Source: Rhizophagus irregularis (Eukaryota > Glomeromycota > Glomeromycetes > Glomerales > Glomeraceae). Taken from it: a stretch of DNA of 64,000 nt. Position numbers and translations under genes: made by a program. This document shows positions 46,281 through 57,076 of the stretch, in pieces. Every line of letters begins with the position of its first letter. Within the stretch, counting starts at the first letter, position 1. Under the pieces are notes generated by a model. That model searched no databases. It was given only the letters and a program-made list of their open reading frames with translations, and was not told the origin of the DNA. Location of the stretch: the NCBI RefSeq assembly GCF_026210795.1, contig NC_089453.1, positions 808,501 through 872,500 on the forward strand, in the 5' to 3' direction.

Positions 46281-46930
46281 GTTTCCCGACATCCATCTTC
46301 CTCCCGAAAAGCATTTTTTTTCGAAAATTGGTTTACGAAAAATAATTGATACTGCTGAAAAAAAAAATAAAAATAAAAATAAAATACTTGATTTTTTTTT
46401 TATATAATAATAAATAAATCAATGGAAAATTTTAATTTATATTTATATTTTATTATAATAAAATTTTGCATTGTATTTATTTGTTTAAAACAATACCTAA
46501 TATTTAAAATATTTTCTAATGCTTTTTTTTATATATAGCATAATTCAAACACTCAAACTAAACAGGCGAAGGGAAACATGTTTACTATAAAAGATTATTT
46601 TGCTCAATTTATTTCGTATGCCTATTTGTAAAGCATTATTCGTATAGTTATTGCAAAACAATATTTATTATCAATAAAACTAATTTAAAAATTTGCGATT
46701 TATAATATATTATAATCAATACTATATATACCCAACCCAAAGTTACATTTTTCATAATTTGATTTGGGAAAATGTCGTGTCGGGATAATGTCTTTCAGGA
46801 TACATTTCGTCAGGATATTATCATCTTGAAAAAAAGTGCTTTCAGGAAAATGTTTATTTGAGAATATGTCCTGTTGGGAAATCATTGTCGGGAAAAGGTT
46901 ACTTTGGGAAAATGGATGCCCTGCAAAAAT
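46281..46930. mobile_element. Foldback element with CCCGACAT phrase arms, copy A
   Basis: The left end reads GTTTCCCGACATCCATCTTC followed by a short arm. The right arm (46755-46925) is an inverted array of GGGAAAATGTCNTGTCGGG-like phrases ending GGAAAATGGATGCCC. The middle is A+T-rich and shares blocks (ACAGGCGAAGGGAAACAT and the CCCAACCCAAAGTTACATTT block) with the larger copy at 59.4-60.7 kb. About 650 bp; no transposase. Confidence 0.6.
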
Positions 46931-47939
46931 AGTCGATCCGTTTTTTATATTCCATCTTTTTTCCGTAAAAGGCTCATATTTCCGGAATTAATAACCTTAT
47001 ATCACGGAATTTATCGAATTATTTACATTTTTCATGAATGGATCCGTGAAAGGCTCATTTTTACGGAGTTTTTACAGAAATAACGGATAAAATTTTTATA
47101 GGGATGTTGGGAAATCATGCCGTAACCTAATACATGTAAATTACGTGGTAATTTTTGGATATGTAACAAAGTTTGAAAATTTATCGCGGTATAAAAAATA
47201 TTCATGAATTCTTTTTTGAATTCTTTTAATTCCAAGTAATATAATTTTATTTACATATTGGTCAGAACATTTAATCTAAACGTAGATGAAATTGGGTTCG
47301 ATGAATAGTACACTGATCAACAGGACAAACTTAGTATTTTATTTTATCACAAGCATAATTTCACTAATACAATAGCAATTTTTATAGTTCATTTTAAAGC
47401 AAAGAATATTTCATATCGATGGCCGAGGCGCAAAAATTTGGATTGTCAATTAGGGAGCTTACAGATATTACGTAATTATTAAGGGGGACCAAAATCTTAC
47501 GTTACACTTAATAAAATCATATAATTTATAAATATTATAATTTGATAAATCTGACAAGGAAGGGAGAGCCGGAGAGGAGTAAGTTTATATTAAATTGAAT
47601 ATTACGTAATATACGTAACTCCCCTTACATAAGATTATCGGTAATCAGACTCTAAACACGCTCTTATTAATATCTTCATTAAAACCTTTAGGAGTATATC
47701 ACACATTCTCTTATTGCAAGCTGATGATTATTCCAACTTACAAATAAAAAAGTTCTCCGGAAATACACTTGAATCTAAGGAAGGAGGATACTAGGAAAAG
47801 ATTCTAGGAAATAAAAGATTCTTGAGAAAGAAAAAATATCTAAAGAATTTAATTTGAACTTTCAAGAATACTATGCTGAGGTACAAAAGCTTTTTATATT
47901 ATTACTTGCAATATTATCTTTGCTAATAATTTCACATTA
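46931..47939. other. Intergenic region flanking the foldback element
   Basis: Bases 47178-47260 (around AAAAAATATTCATGAATTC) are repeated at 57615-57690 and 61340-61420, so this flank belongs to a dispersed repeat. Otherwise no feature is seen. Confidence 0.5.
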
Positions 47940-49674
47940 GATTGTTCTTGATGAAGAAGATGGCGGGCTGGAAGTTATTAATAAAGTCTTATCCCAAAAA
48001 CTTTTGATAAAACCGAAGAGAATGAACTTTTCGTAAGCAATTATTATTTCAACAATCGTAAATGTGATATCTATTAAACCTGATTTTTCATAGAATAACC
48101 CGTGACATTTATTATTTTTTTTTAACTATTTTGCAGAGCTAGTAATCTTTCAATGTGTACGTTAAAAGAAAAAGTAAGCGAAGGAACATTAGTAGCCAAT
48201 TTTATTAGTCCTATATTACGAATCTTTCTACATAACGCTTCTGTTCATCCCGAATACCGCTAGCACCAGTGCAAAGATTCGTAAGCTTGCCAACAATGAT
48301 CCTTCCCGCGCAAAACAGCTGACATTATTGGAAAAGTTGTCCATAATGATATTTATAGAAAAATTTCATGAAAACATAAATAAAACCAAAGAGTTTTTTT
48401 CTTTTTAACATAAATTATGAGCTTGTGTTCGGAGAAGAGAAGTGATGGGCGAGGGCAAAAATAACACGAAAAAGAAAAATATCATCGACCTAATTAAATT
48501 AGGTATTTTTATGAAAGATTCTATTGACTTGATTCTGCAGAAAACAAATGTCAATAGTGTTTTATTCAGATGGCAATGTATTGGTAAGCAAGAAAATTCA
48601 AAATTATTTTATTTAATTGTAACAATTTATGTAATTAATAGTATTGAAATGGACTGTATATTTCATGGTTTTAATCGCACCTGGTATTTATGTAATGATA
48701 GAAGCTGGCAATATAAATCTGCTAAAGTCGTTTGAAGCCTGCTGTAGCATGTTTTTAATGGCTTAGATACTTTGGGAACATTTCAGGTATAGCTACTAAA
48801 ACATGTTTGACACATCTGTTCAATTCTATATACATTGACTAATTAACCGACTCTTTAGGTAACATATGAACGAACAGTAAAGAAGTTCTTTCGGTAATAA
48901 ATAAGGCCGAAGAAGATTCAAGGATGATAAACTCAAACAATGCTCCAGCGTTTAAAGAAATTGTCCGTTTTTAAATGATTCAATGAACATAGATTTTTAA
49001 GGTCTATTATTGTTTTTTATTTGCTATATAATTTTACTCTCGCCACAATTATAATGTGTGATTTAAAATGAGCGAACCTGAAATTTGTCACATTTAACAT
49101 AATATTATAATTTCGTTATGTTTTTTACTATGATATACAATAAATCTGATGAAGGAATAAAAATTTTAAAAATGCATGAATTTTTTTCACGGGTCACATG
49201 ATTTTATTTTCACAGAGTTATTACTTTAAACATAATACAAATAAAATTTGTCTACATTTCTAAAATAAAATAAAAATAAAATAATACAAATAAAATAAAT
49301 TCATCGTTAGAGTGGATCTTATTATACAGTATGTACTACATTAAATGCTTTTAGAGAATCCTGGCCGGATATAGATCTGTGTAGGATATTTTGGTCGGAA
49401 GAATTCGTGAATTGCTTTTATGCATGCCCAGAATACCACGAACCTATTTACACAAGTCCGCAACAAAAAAATATTACTATTCTTACAGATAGTAGACGCA
49501 TGATTCATAGTGTTCTTCTTGAATGTTCAGCTACCAAAGCCGAAGAAAGAAAGGTTGCTCAAGTAACCGCTAAGATCAAACCTTCACAGGATAATAAACC
49601 CTTGAACCATGACATAATGCGAAAAAAACAGAAGTCACTTTCGGACCATCTACTTCAAAAACAAGCTTGCTGAC
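47940..49674 (+). pseudogene. Decayed gene of a lineage-expanded unknown family
   Basis: Several coding-like pieces lie in order on the plus strand. Bases 47942-48031 (VLDEEDGGLEVINKVLSQ), ending at a GTAAGC donor, are followed by 48138-48262 after TTTTGCAG (KEKVSEGTLVANFISPIL, interrupted by a stop). Bases 48440-48735 encode KLGIFMKDSIDLILQK and then VLFRWQCIGK. Bases 49340-49674 are open without an ATG (SWPDIDLCRIFWSEEFVNC ... YHEPIYTSPQQ). The SEG/SET...ISPIL and KLGIFMKDSID phrases remind me of a large uncharacterised protein family in Rhizophagus, but I cannot name it. The frames are broken in more than one place, so this is a relic. Confidence 0.4.
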
Positions 49675-50290
49675 AGCGATATGGTTGACGCACCTATTAT
49701 AGACAGGTACCCGATCTGATCAGGTCAGATTTGATTATTTATAGGAAATATAAAAATAACAATAGTAACTAAGAAATTTGTATCATTTAGAGTAGATTTC
49801 TATTGTAATCAAAATAAATATTTTGAAATTTTAATATTATGTTTATTATATATATTAGTTGGTATACTGATATATCAAATAGTAAATGACCTGATTGTAC
49901 TTTATTTGAATAACCTGATTAGAAATTATTTGAATGTCCTGAATGAATATTCTGATCGGAACACAAGTGTCGCAACAATCGGGTTCCCCAATTGATGAAA
50001 ATAAGGACCAATCAGGGTCAGATTTCAAACTGCTGATACGATATCTAATATATGATGTAGCATAATACGCCTGATTTGGTTTTATGTTTTAACTTTAATA
50101 TAGGATCTTATATGTAGTAATATAGAAATTTATATAATATTTAATAATCATCATGTAACATTATTTATTTTGTAACAATGTAGCATTAATAATTTTAACT
50201 TAAATTTGTCGTTGAATCAACATAAATTGGTGCTTCTAAAGACTCATCAAATAAAATCTCTGCTGGATGAATATCATGTTCACCACTTCA
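49675..50290. other. Intergenic stretch
   Basis: Bases 49700-50040 contain scattered CTGATCAGGTCAGATTTGAT and CCTGATT words in both orientations, suggestive of another worn phrase-type element. No gene. Confidence 0.4.
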
Positions 50291-50427
50291 ATATATATAT
50301 GGGTTTACCACAAATTCCCGACAACCATAATATCGACAGTCTACAATTCCGACACCAAAAATCCCGATAAACCCAAATCCCGGTTGAAGCAAAATACAGT
50401 TAAAATTCTTGACGGTCAAAATCCAAG

Positions 50428-52783
50428 TTTTTTTTTTTAAAAAAAAAAATATATAAATTTTATAAATTTTTAATTATAAATTATAGTACTTGTAGCGATT
50501 AATATTACAATTATTAACCAATGCTAGCAGATGATTGGTAAGGATTTGGCCACGTAGTGGCCAAATCTGTCCAATCAGAATGCAGCATTGGTTAATAATT
50601 GTATATTTATCAACGCAAGCACAATAATGATATTATCGTGTAACATTATGATGTTTTATTTAAACTTTTATTAAACTCGAATTAAACTCATAAATTAAGC
50701 TTTTATCATTTTTTTCTTTATCCAATTTCATTTCTCTCCATTTCTGACTCTCTTTTTTACACAAAACCTTTCTATTAATATTTTAAAGATGCAAGATAAC
50801 AAAGATAAATGACCTTGTAAGAAATTAAAGGTGAACTTTACTTATAAAAAGCCTACTGATGATGAGCTTCGCAATCTTATTGATAGTAGCCGATGTAAAA
50901 ATACTGATTATTCAACTTCAAATTGGATACGAGCTTTGGAAAAATTTAGAACAGATGTTAATTATCAAGGATTGATTGAGGAAGTTGATACAAAAGAAGA
51001 ATTAGAGGATCAGCTTTGTAGATTTGTTCATGCAATGAGAAAAAAAGATGGTTCTGAATATCATGTTTCTTCAGTTAATAGTTGCATGTTTGCAATAAAT
51101 AGACATTTGAATAATAAGTCTGTCCTTTCAAAACCTATCAACATTATGGATAAAGATCAATATTACAAATTATGGCAGATTTTGAATGGTAAAGTTAAGA
51201 GTCTTGTGAGTCAAGGTCGTGGGGAGCGTAACGGTGCTGATGGATTTACTGAAGATGATCTTCTTCAGATTCTTGATCATCCAGCAATGTTTGGCAATGA
51301 TCCTGCCAGTTTATTATATAGGATCTTTTTTTTTAATGCTATTTTTTTAGGATTAAGGGGAGGAGAACATTTCAATTTGCAGCTTCAAAATTTTATACGA
51401 AGAAAAGACAAATATGGTGGATTTGATGTTATCATTTACAAATCAAAAACTAATCAACACGGTGCCAATAATATTGAATCTCAAGGTGATAAGTTATACA
51501 TTCCCGAAATACCTAGTATCATTGAAATGTATGAAAATTATTTTACCAAACGTCCAACCCAAGCTGATCCACATTTTTATTTAAAGCCATGCAATATTAG
51601 TGAAGGTAAATATTAAAATTTTTTTTTTTTTTGACAAATCTAATGTCAAAATTTTTATTATTTTTTATTTCATATTATACAGTTGAATTTAATGGACAAT
51701 GGTATCATAAGCAACATGTGTCTGAAAAAGAAATTAAATCCTTTATGAAAAAAATTGTTACCTTAACCGGAATTAACGTGGATGATTGCAAAATTAGTAA
51801 CCATTCAGGTCGGAAAACGCTAGTACAAATATTAAAGCGACGAGGATTTTCAAATTCTGAATGTATGGCAAGTACACGACATAAGTCTGAGCAAGGGCTT
51901 GCTAGATATGAGCGTCCAGAAACTGAAATTCAACGAAATAATGCTTTTAACCTTGTTGAAGCATTTGGTTTTAATAAAAATAATATTCGATCAGGTAAAA
52001 ATTTGAAATTTTTAATCATTAATAAATGACCTGCATTCTAATTTTCTTCTATAGAAGAATCAATGGAACAATCAACTTTATCAACAGACAATTTCGTTGT
52101 TGCAAAATCATTACTTAATGGTAATATTCTAAAATTTTATTCTATTTTTTGATAATCAATTTAACAAAATTGAACTTTTTCTAGATAATCGTGAAGTTAT
52201 TAATTCGGCAAACAGTAATATTAAAGTTACAAGAAGGCCATTAAAAGATTTAAATGAAATTCAAGAAAATAAAAGTCAAAATTTGGAAGAATTAGTTTCG
52301 AAATTAACAGCTGATAAAGTTTTTATCAATTCTGTTATTATTTTCAATAATAATCCTAATAGCCATAATTAATAATTATAACACATGTATTGTTTATAGC
52401 TTAAATATAGTTTATTGTAATTATTAAACTTACGCATAAAAAATAATTAAATTACAAATCATCAACATCATACAGCGGAGCACGATAATTAAACAAATAA
52501 TTTTAAAAATACAGCGGCGCAGTATTGGGTCTTAATTTATCCAATATAATTAAAAATATATTTTGAATTATTTGATTAGTATTAACGAAAATATTTGTAA
52601 ATTTTATCAATACCAATGCAAATCGTTTGCATATTAATGCAAATTAACTAACGTTACTATATTATTAATGAAATTAAAAGGAAAATTTTTTATTTTAACT
52701 AAAAAAACTATGTACAGTATATTACTAAATTACTAATCTTTCGAAATTAGAAACAATTGCATTAAAAATTAACTAATCTCAAG
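50428..52783 (+). mobile_element. Crypton-like insertion inside the left arm
   Basis: This segment interrupts the otherwise collinear left arm of the 5.2-kb element. It contains the tyrosine-recombinase gene and has no inverted ends of its own, as expected for Cryptons. CAAG is found at both junctions (50424-50427 and 52780-52783) and could be the short target repeat. The boundaries are inferred from arm pairing and are good to perhaps 20 bp. Confidence 0.5.
50789..52372 (+). CDS. Crypton-type tyrosine recombinase (QRICH1/ZMYM2-like DUF3504 domain), four exons
   Basis: Coding exons end at 51605 and continue at 51683-51994, 52055-52120 and 52185-52372, with all introns in frame. Counting from the first open GTG (50831) there are 446 codons. 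The recombinase residues are all present: Arg176 (LGLRGGEH), His299-x2-Arg302 (NHSGRKT), His325 (TRHKSEQ) and Tyr334 (LARYERP). This set defines tyrosine recombinases, and the surrounding sequence resembles Crypton proteins and the animal ZMYM2/QRICH1 domain. The last two exons encode a Lys/Glu/Asn-rich tail. The start is odd: the only nearby in-frame ATG (50789) is followed by a TGA at 50810, so either an upstream exon exists or the 5' end is damaged. It would cut and rejoin DNA during transposition. Confidence 0.8.
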
Positions 52784-52899
52784 CTCATTCCAGTCAGGAT
52801 TTTGGCTCATCAGGAAATTTTTAAAGGATATTCATCGATAATTATCACTTTATCGATAATTATCCCATTTTATCATACCAAATAAATTAATAACTAACG

Positions 52900-53210
52900 T
52901 ATTATGATGATTATCGATAAATAACTGGAAAAATATAATGATATTTAACATTAATAATATTTATTGATAATATATTTAATGGTATTAAGTGTTAAAAATT
53001 TTATCGATGAATTTTTATAAGATATTTAACATTAATGATATTTATTGATAATAATCTGAAAAACAAATAATGATATTAAGTGTTAAAAGATTTTATCAAT
53101 AAATTTCTGTAAGTTTTTTAACATTATTGATATTTATTAATAATTATCTGAAAGATAAATAATGATATTAAATGCATGTTAATTTTATTGATAAATTTCT
53201 GTAGTGATAA
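52900..53210. repeat. A+T-rich tandem repeat, ~100-bp unit, three copies
   Basis: About three direct copies of a unit containing TTTAACATTAATGATATTTA, TTGATAATNATCTGAAA and AATAATGATATTAAGTGTTA run from 52900 to 53210, with TATCGATAATTATC palindromes just upstream. It lies inside the composite element, between the recombinase gene and the structured array. No coding capacity. Confidence 0.7.
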
Positions 53211-53379
53211 TTTTCGTTTATGTTACTTATTACCATAAGGAAATATTAAAAATAAGTTACGAGAATTCTTTATTTCACAATCACGTGTATCATATCATGT
53301 GACACGTCTTTGATTATACTAAGACGCGACGCGATAAGATTTTTTTAAACTTTTTTTTTTTAAAGTTTAATTAAACACT

Positions 53380-53600
53380 TCTTTTGCCTTTCCCATTTCT
53401 CTCACCTGTTTCTCTTTCGCACTTTCCCTTGCACCCACTTTATCCTTTTCTTTTTTTTTGTTTTCCTTTGTTTCATTCCATTTTTTTCATTTTTGGCTCT
53501 CTTCTGTTTTTCCCTTTCCCTTTTTTCGTTCCGTTTAGTTCCCTCTCCCTCTTCCTCTCTTTCATTCCTTTCTTTTAACCTTCCCTTTAATTTAAACACT
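53380..53600 (+). promoter_or_regulatory. Strong pyrimidine-rich tract upstream of the structured array
   Basis: About 220 bp is almost pure C/T on the plus strand (TTTCCC, CTCTCC and similar). CT-rich tracts mark core promoters and transcription starts in many fungi. Its position directly before a series of exon-like units makes it a candidate promoter for a plus-strand transcript. The open frames on both strands here are composition artefacts. Confidence 0.35.
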
Positions 53601-53640
53601 TTTCTTAAAAAATTATAAAATTTTTTTGAAGTTACATTTT

Positions 53641-55095
53641 CGTTTCAGCGGTTCCCTTGTAGGAATGTAAGTAAAATTTTATTTTAAACTTATTTTTTTT
53701 CGCATTTAGTACTTAATCTTCCTTTTTTTTTTATAGATTTTGTCTTCATTTCGGCCTTCAGACATTTGGGAATTCGCGTTTCTGTTTAGAAGGCCAAAAA
53801 ATGTGTTGAAATTCGGCATTTTTTTCATTGACGAAACATTTATTAATGTTTGGAGTTTTTCTTTTTTTTTAAAAACGATTTTCTGGATTTATTTGGACGC
53901 GTGAGTCTCTTTGGCTTTTTGACTCAGGATTTTGGTAAAACACTAATTTTTTATTAATTTTTTTTATTTTTAACGAACTTTACTAAAAGTTCATTTCTTT
54001 TTCTTTTTTAGGCGGTTCTTCGGCTCTTCAACAAGGGATTTTGGTAAGACAATAAGATGATATTTTTTCTTTCTTTATTTCTTTAACGAAAGTTAACATT
54101 CATTTTTTCTTCTTTTTTTAGGCGTTTCTTTCGGTCTTGAAAGGGAGATTAGTGTGTAATTTTCTTTTGACTTGGGATTTTGGTAGGCTAATTATTTTTA
54201 CTTTAAGTTATTCTTTAACGAAGTTTACTAACTGACCGTTCATTACTTTTATTTTATAGATGGCCGTTCTTTGAAAGGCGAGTATCTTTTTTTATTTATT
54301 TTTTTTATAAGAAATGTTATTCATTTCTTTTTTTTTTTTTGTAGGTTCGTTTCAGTTTGAAAACTGAGAAACGGTCCAAATGGTTAGTTTCACAAAGTTT
54401 TATTTCATTGTGAAGCTTTAATTTCTTTCTTTGAGAAACGTTATACTAACGTTTCTTCTTTTGTTCTTTGTAGGTATTCTCTGGATTCCTTCTGAACAGT
54501 TACGTGATTAGATACTGAAGTTTCATTTCAAACTTCAGTTTGTTTTTTTTTTAATATTTTTAAAGAAACGTTACGTTTCTTTATTTATTTTTGTAGGTTC
54601 CCTTCAGCTTTCGATTTTGGGTTGGAATGCCAGGTAAACTTCAAAGAAGCTATCTTTTTAGTTTTTCTGAAAACGTCTTATTAACGTTTCTTTATTCTTT
54701 TTTGTAGGTCCCTCCTTCTGGCTTTAATCTCGGATTTCTATTACAGGTAGTTTCAAAATATGGTTGGTGAAGTTTTGTAACAATTTTCGGTATGAAACTT
54801 TTAAAATATTTTTTTGCTTTTTAAGAGGAACGTTTCTAACGTTCTTTATTATTTTTTTTTAGGTTCTGTCCAGTGTTGAGCTTTGGATGCAGAAACGGTA
54901 AATTTCACAACGTTTTGTTGTGAAACAATTTTTTTTATTTTATTTTATTAATAGAAACGTTTTCTAACGTTTCTTCTTCTTTTCTTGTAGGATTCTTGAG
55001 AATTTGCTGGATCGGGTACCAGTAACAGGGAAACTTTGATTTTTTTTAATATTAATATTTTAATAGAAACGTAAACTTCACTTGTAGGTTAGATT
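53641..55095 (+). repeat. Array of ~10-11 mini-exon/hairpin units
   Basis: Each unit of roughly 100-150 bp has, in order: a pyrimidine tract ending in TAG; a GC-richer segment of about 30-60 nt often starting GTTC or GCG and ending near a GTAAR/GTAGN donor-like word; usually a first hairpin; then a second hairpin and the next pyrimidine tract. TAG-ends lie at about 53736, 54011, 54121, 54259, 54344, 54474, 54596, 54708, 54862, 54990 and 55088. The second-hairpin stems vary but stay paired: AAACATT/AATGTTT (53834), GAACTTT/AAAGTTC (53975), AAGAAATG/CATTTCTT (54309), GAAACGTT/AACGTTTC (54455), GAACGTT/AACGTTC (54828). There is no long open frame. It may be a spliced non-coding RNA or a structured satellite. 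Confidence 0.7.
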
Positions 55096-55531
55096 TGATT
55101 AGATTAGTATATATTTAGTATAGATTTAAAAATGTATCATTTGTTATTGAATAACGCAATAAATAAAATAATCTAATTTAACAATCTAAAATTATTTAAT
55201 CATGAATAAATACAATGATATTTAACTATAAATAATATAACGCTATTTAGCTGTAGTGATAATTATCGATTTTTAACTGTATTGATGATTATTGTCAATT
55301 TAATCTGATTTATCCATATCGATGCTACTCGACGAGTGCGATTATTATCGATATGTGTCACGTGATCTTTTATCGATATATATTCCCCAAAAAAATTTCC
55401 TGATGGCTGTCAAATTTTAGATCATCGGGATTCTGTGACTGTCAGGATTTTAATTCAATCGGGATTTGCAGGGTTATAAACTGTCGATATTATGGTTGTC
55501 AGGATTTTTGGGAGATCCCATATATATATAT

Positions 55532-55896
55532 GTTGTACGTCAGGTGTCGATTTGCTGACGCGCGTCAGATGCCAATTTTGAATAGTTTCTTATAAGTAAA
55601 CATTTTTATTTATTAATTAAATTGTCTTTTATTTTATAAGTAAATCTGTGCATCATAATAAATACCATTAATGCTGAATTATATATCACAGATAATGTTA
55701 CGATATTCAAAATTTTAGTATAATTAAACATAATTTTTCAGTCTTAATGTGCTTTTATTTCCTAAGTAAATTAGTTCATCACATTTTTAAATAGATAATG
55801 CTAAAATTTCAACACGTTCGGATTCATATTGGCGGAAATTTCCTTCTTTAAAATATGCAGTTGTAATCTGACGCAAATCGACATCTGACGCACAAC
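55532..55896. mobile_element. MITE with GTTGTRCGTCAG ends
   Basis: The left end GTTGTACGTCAGGTGTCGAT and the right end (on the other strand GTTGTGCGTCAGATGTCGAT) form an inverted repeat about 365 bp apart. CTGACGC words recur inside both arms. It abuts the right end of the 5.2-kb element. No coding capacity. Confidence 0.65.
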
Positions 55897-56279
55897 CTAC
55901 TTCAAAATCATATAGTCTTTCGTCAGAATTACCACTGATTTACCTACTATATAATTTTACTATCTATTTTGTATTACCATATCAATCTAATCTTCAATTG
56001 TTTTGGTTCATCACTCAGAATTAACATTATTATTAGTAATATTTTCATTATCACTTTTACTACTTTTACTGTACAATTAATTTTCTACATTTTATAACAA
56101 AAATAATTCATTTTTTTTTTACAATATAAACGGAATTTATATAAAAACGTATATCAGACGCATAAAAACGTATCAATTCCATATAAAGAATTTAAAAATG
56201 ATATAGAGTCGGATATGGAAGAATGTGAGACGTAGTGATTTTCAATGCTTTTATGCTGTATTTTAATAATGGGTTATCT
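55897..56279. other. Intergenic stretch
   Basis: A+T-rich, no feature supported. Confidence 0.6.
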
Positions 56280-56521
56280 GCCCTATAAAAAAAAGTTGTC
56301 CAAACACTGTTCGGTTTTTTGTTTGGAAAATTGACCCCGTTCCGAAATTTACTTGACATTTATTGGACATTTATCATGATATTGTACGTTTTTTATGTGG
56401 TTGAAAATTCTCGATCTCTGCATCTTGTATTAAAGTGTGACAAATATTATATAATAACGTGCTAGTGTTCGGAAATTGACCCCATTCCGAATATTTATCA
56501 GACAAACATTTTTTATAGGGC
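56280..56521. mobile_element. MITE with GCCCTATAAAAAA ends
   Basis: The left end GCCCTATAAAAAAAAGTTGTC and the right end (other strand GCCCTATAAAAAATGTTTGTC) define a 242-bp element. Inside, ATTGACCCCRTTCCGAA occurs twice in direct orientation. The palindrome at 62480 has the same CCCTATAAAAA terminus. Confidence 0.6.
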
Positions 56522-56640
56522 TATTATACCATTTTAAATATATTTGCGTTCTTTTTCATTTATTGAATTTGGATAAATTGATATTAAAACAAGTAAATGT
56601 AATACGATCACGGACTGTGAGTTACTCCATAATAAAAAAT

Positions 56641-56728
56641 TACCGTAAACGGTTGACTAAGATATCCGAGTATAATACATACAAATTCCAGGGGGTTAAC
56701 CTTGTATTACCATGTATATTACTCGATT
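56641..56728. mobile_element. Second, shortened copy of the GTTGACTAA MITE
   Basis: TACCGTAAACGGTTGACTAA matches the end of the element at 17818. An inner arm (ATCCGAGTATAATACAT) recurs inverted near 56710-56728, but the right terminus is missing. Confidence 0.5.
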
Positions 56729-57076
56729 TTTTTTATAAATAAAATACATTTAAAACTTGTATAATAATCAGAAAAATATTTACGTGTAATACCTAGGCAA
56801 AATTATAATATTTAAATAAGGAGAAATGAGCCTTTTTTTTTTTGTTAAAAAGGAGGATACGATATATAATAATAATAAGACTTTGGGACTTTGGGAGAAT
56901 AACAAAAGAAGAAAGGGCTTCCGTCTTTTCTTGACAATCATGCGAAATACTATAAGTAATATAATTACATCATGATTGCAAATCTGAGTATGAAAAATAT
57001 TATTTCATGCGAAATAATTGATATAATTACATCATCATTTGCATGACTTTCTATTTATGCAAATCAGATCGGAGTA

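Larger units (their letters stand above)
50291..55531. mobile_element. 5.2-kb composite element with long inverted arms
   Basis: The left end (ATATATATATGGG...) and right end (...CCCATATATATATAT) are inverted copies. Both arms contain the identical 20-mer ACAACCATAATATCGACAGT, at about 50320 and inverted at about 55490, and further CCCGAT/CCTGAC phrases. The right arm (55531 back to about 55360) pairs first with 50291-50427 and then, further in, with 52784-52860 (CATCAGGAAATTTTT and ATCGATAA). The left arm is thus split by about 2.36 kb containing the recombinase gene. Without that insert the element would be about 2.9 kb and would hold the structured array at 53.6-55.1 kb. Target duplication cannot be read because the ends are (AT)n. 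Confidence 0.65.

Noticed and set aside
53384-53599. Open frames on both strands in the CT-rich tract
   Set aside because: Pure composition effect (Phe/Pro/Leu on one strand, Lys/Glu/Arg on the other).
53641-55095. Interpretation of the array as a CRISPR or tRNA cluster
   Set aside because: The units are degenerate rather than identical repeats with unique spacers, and no cloverleaf or B-box sequence is present.
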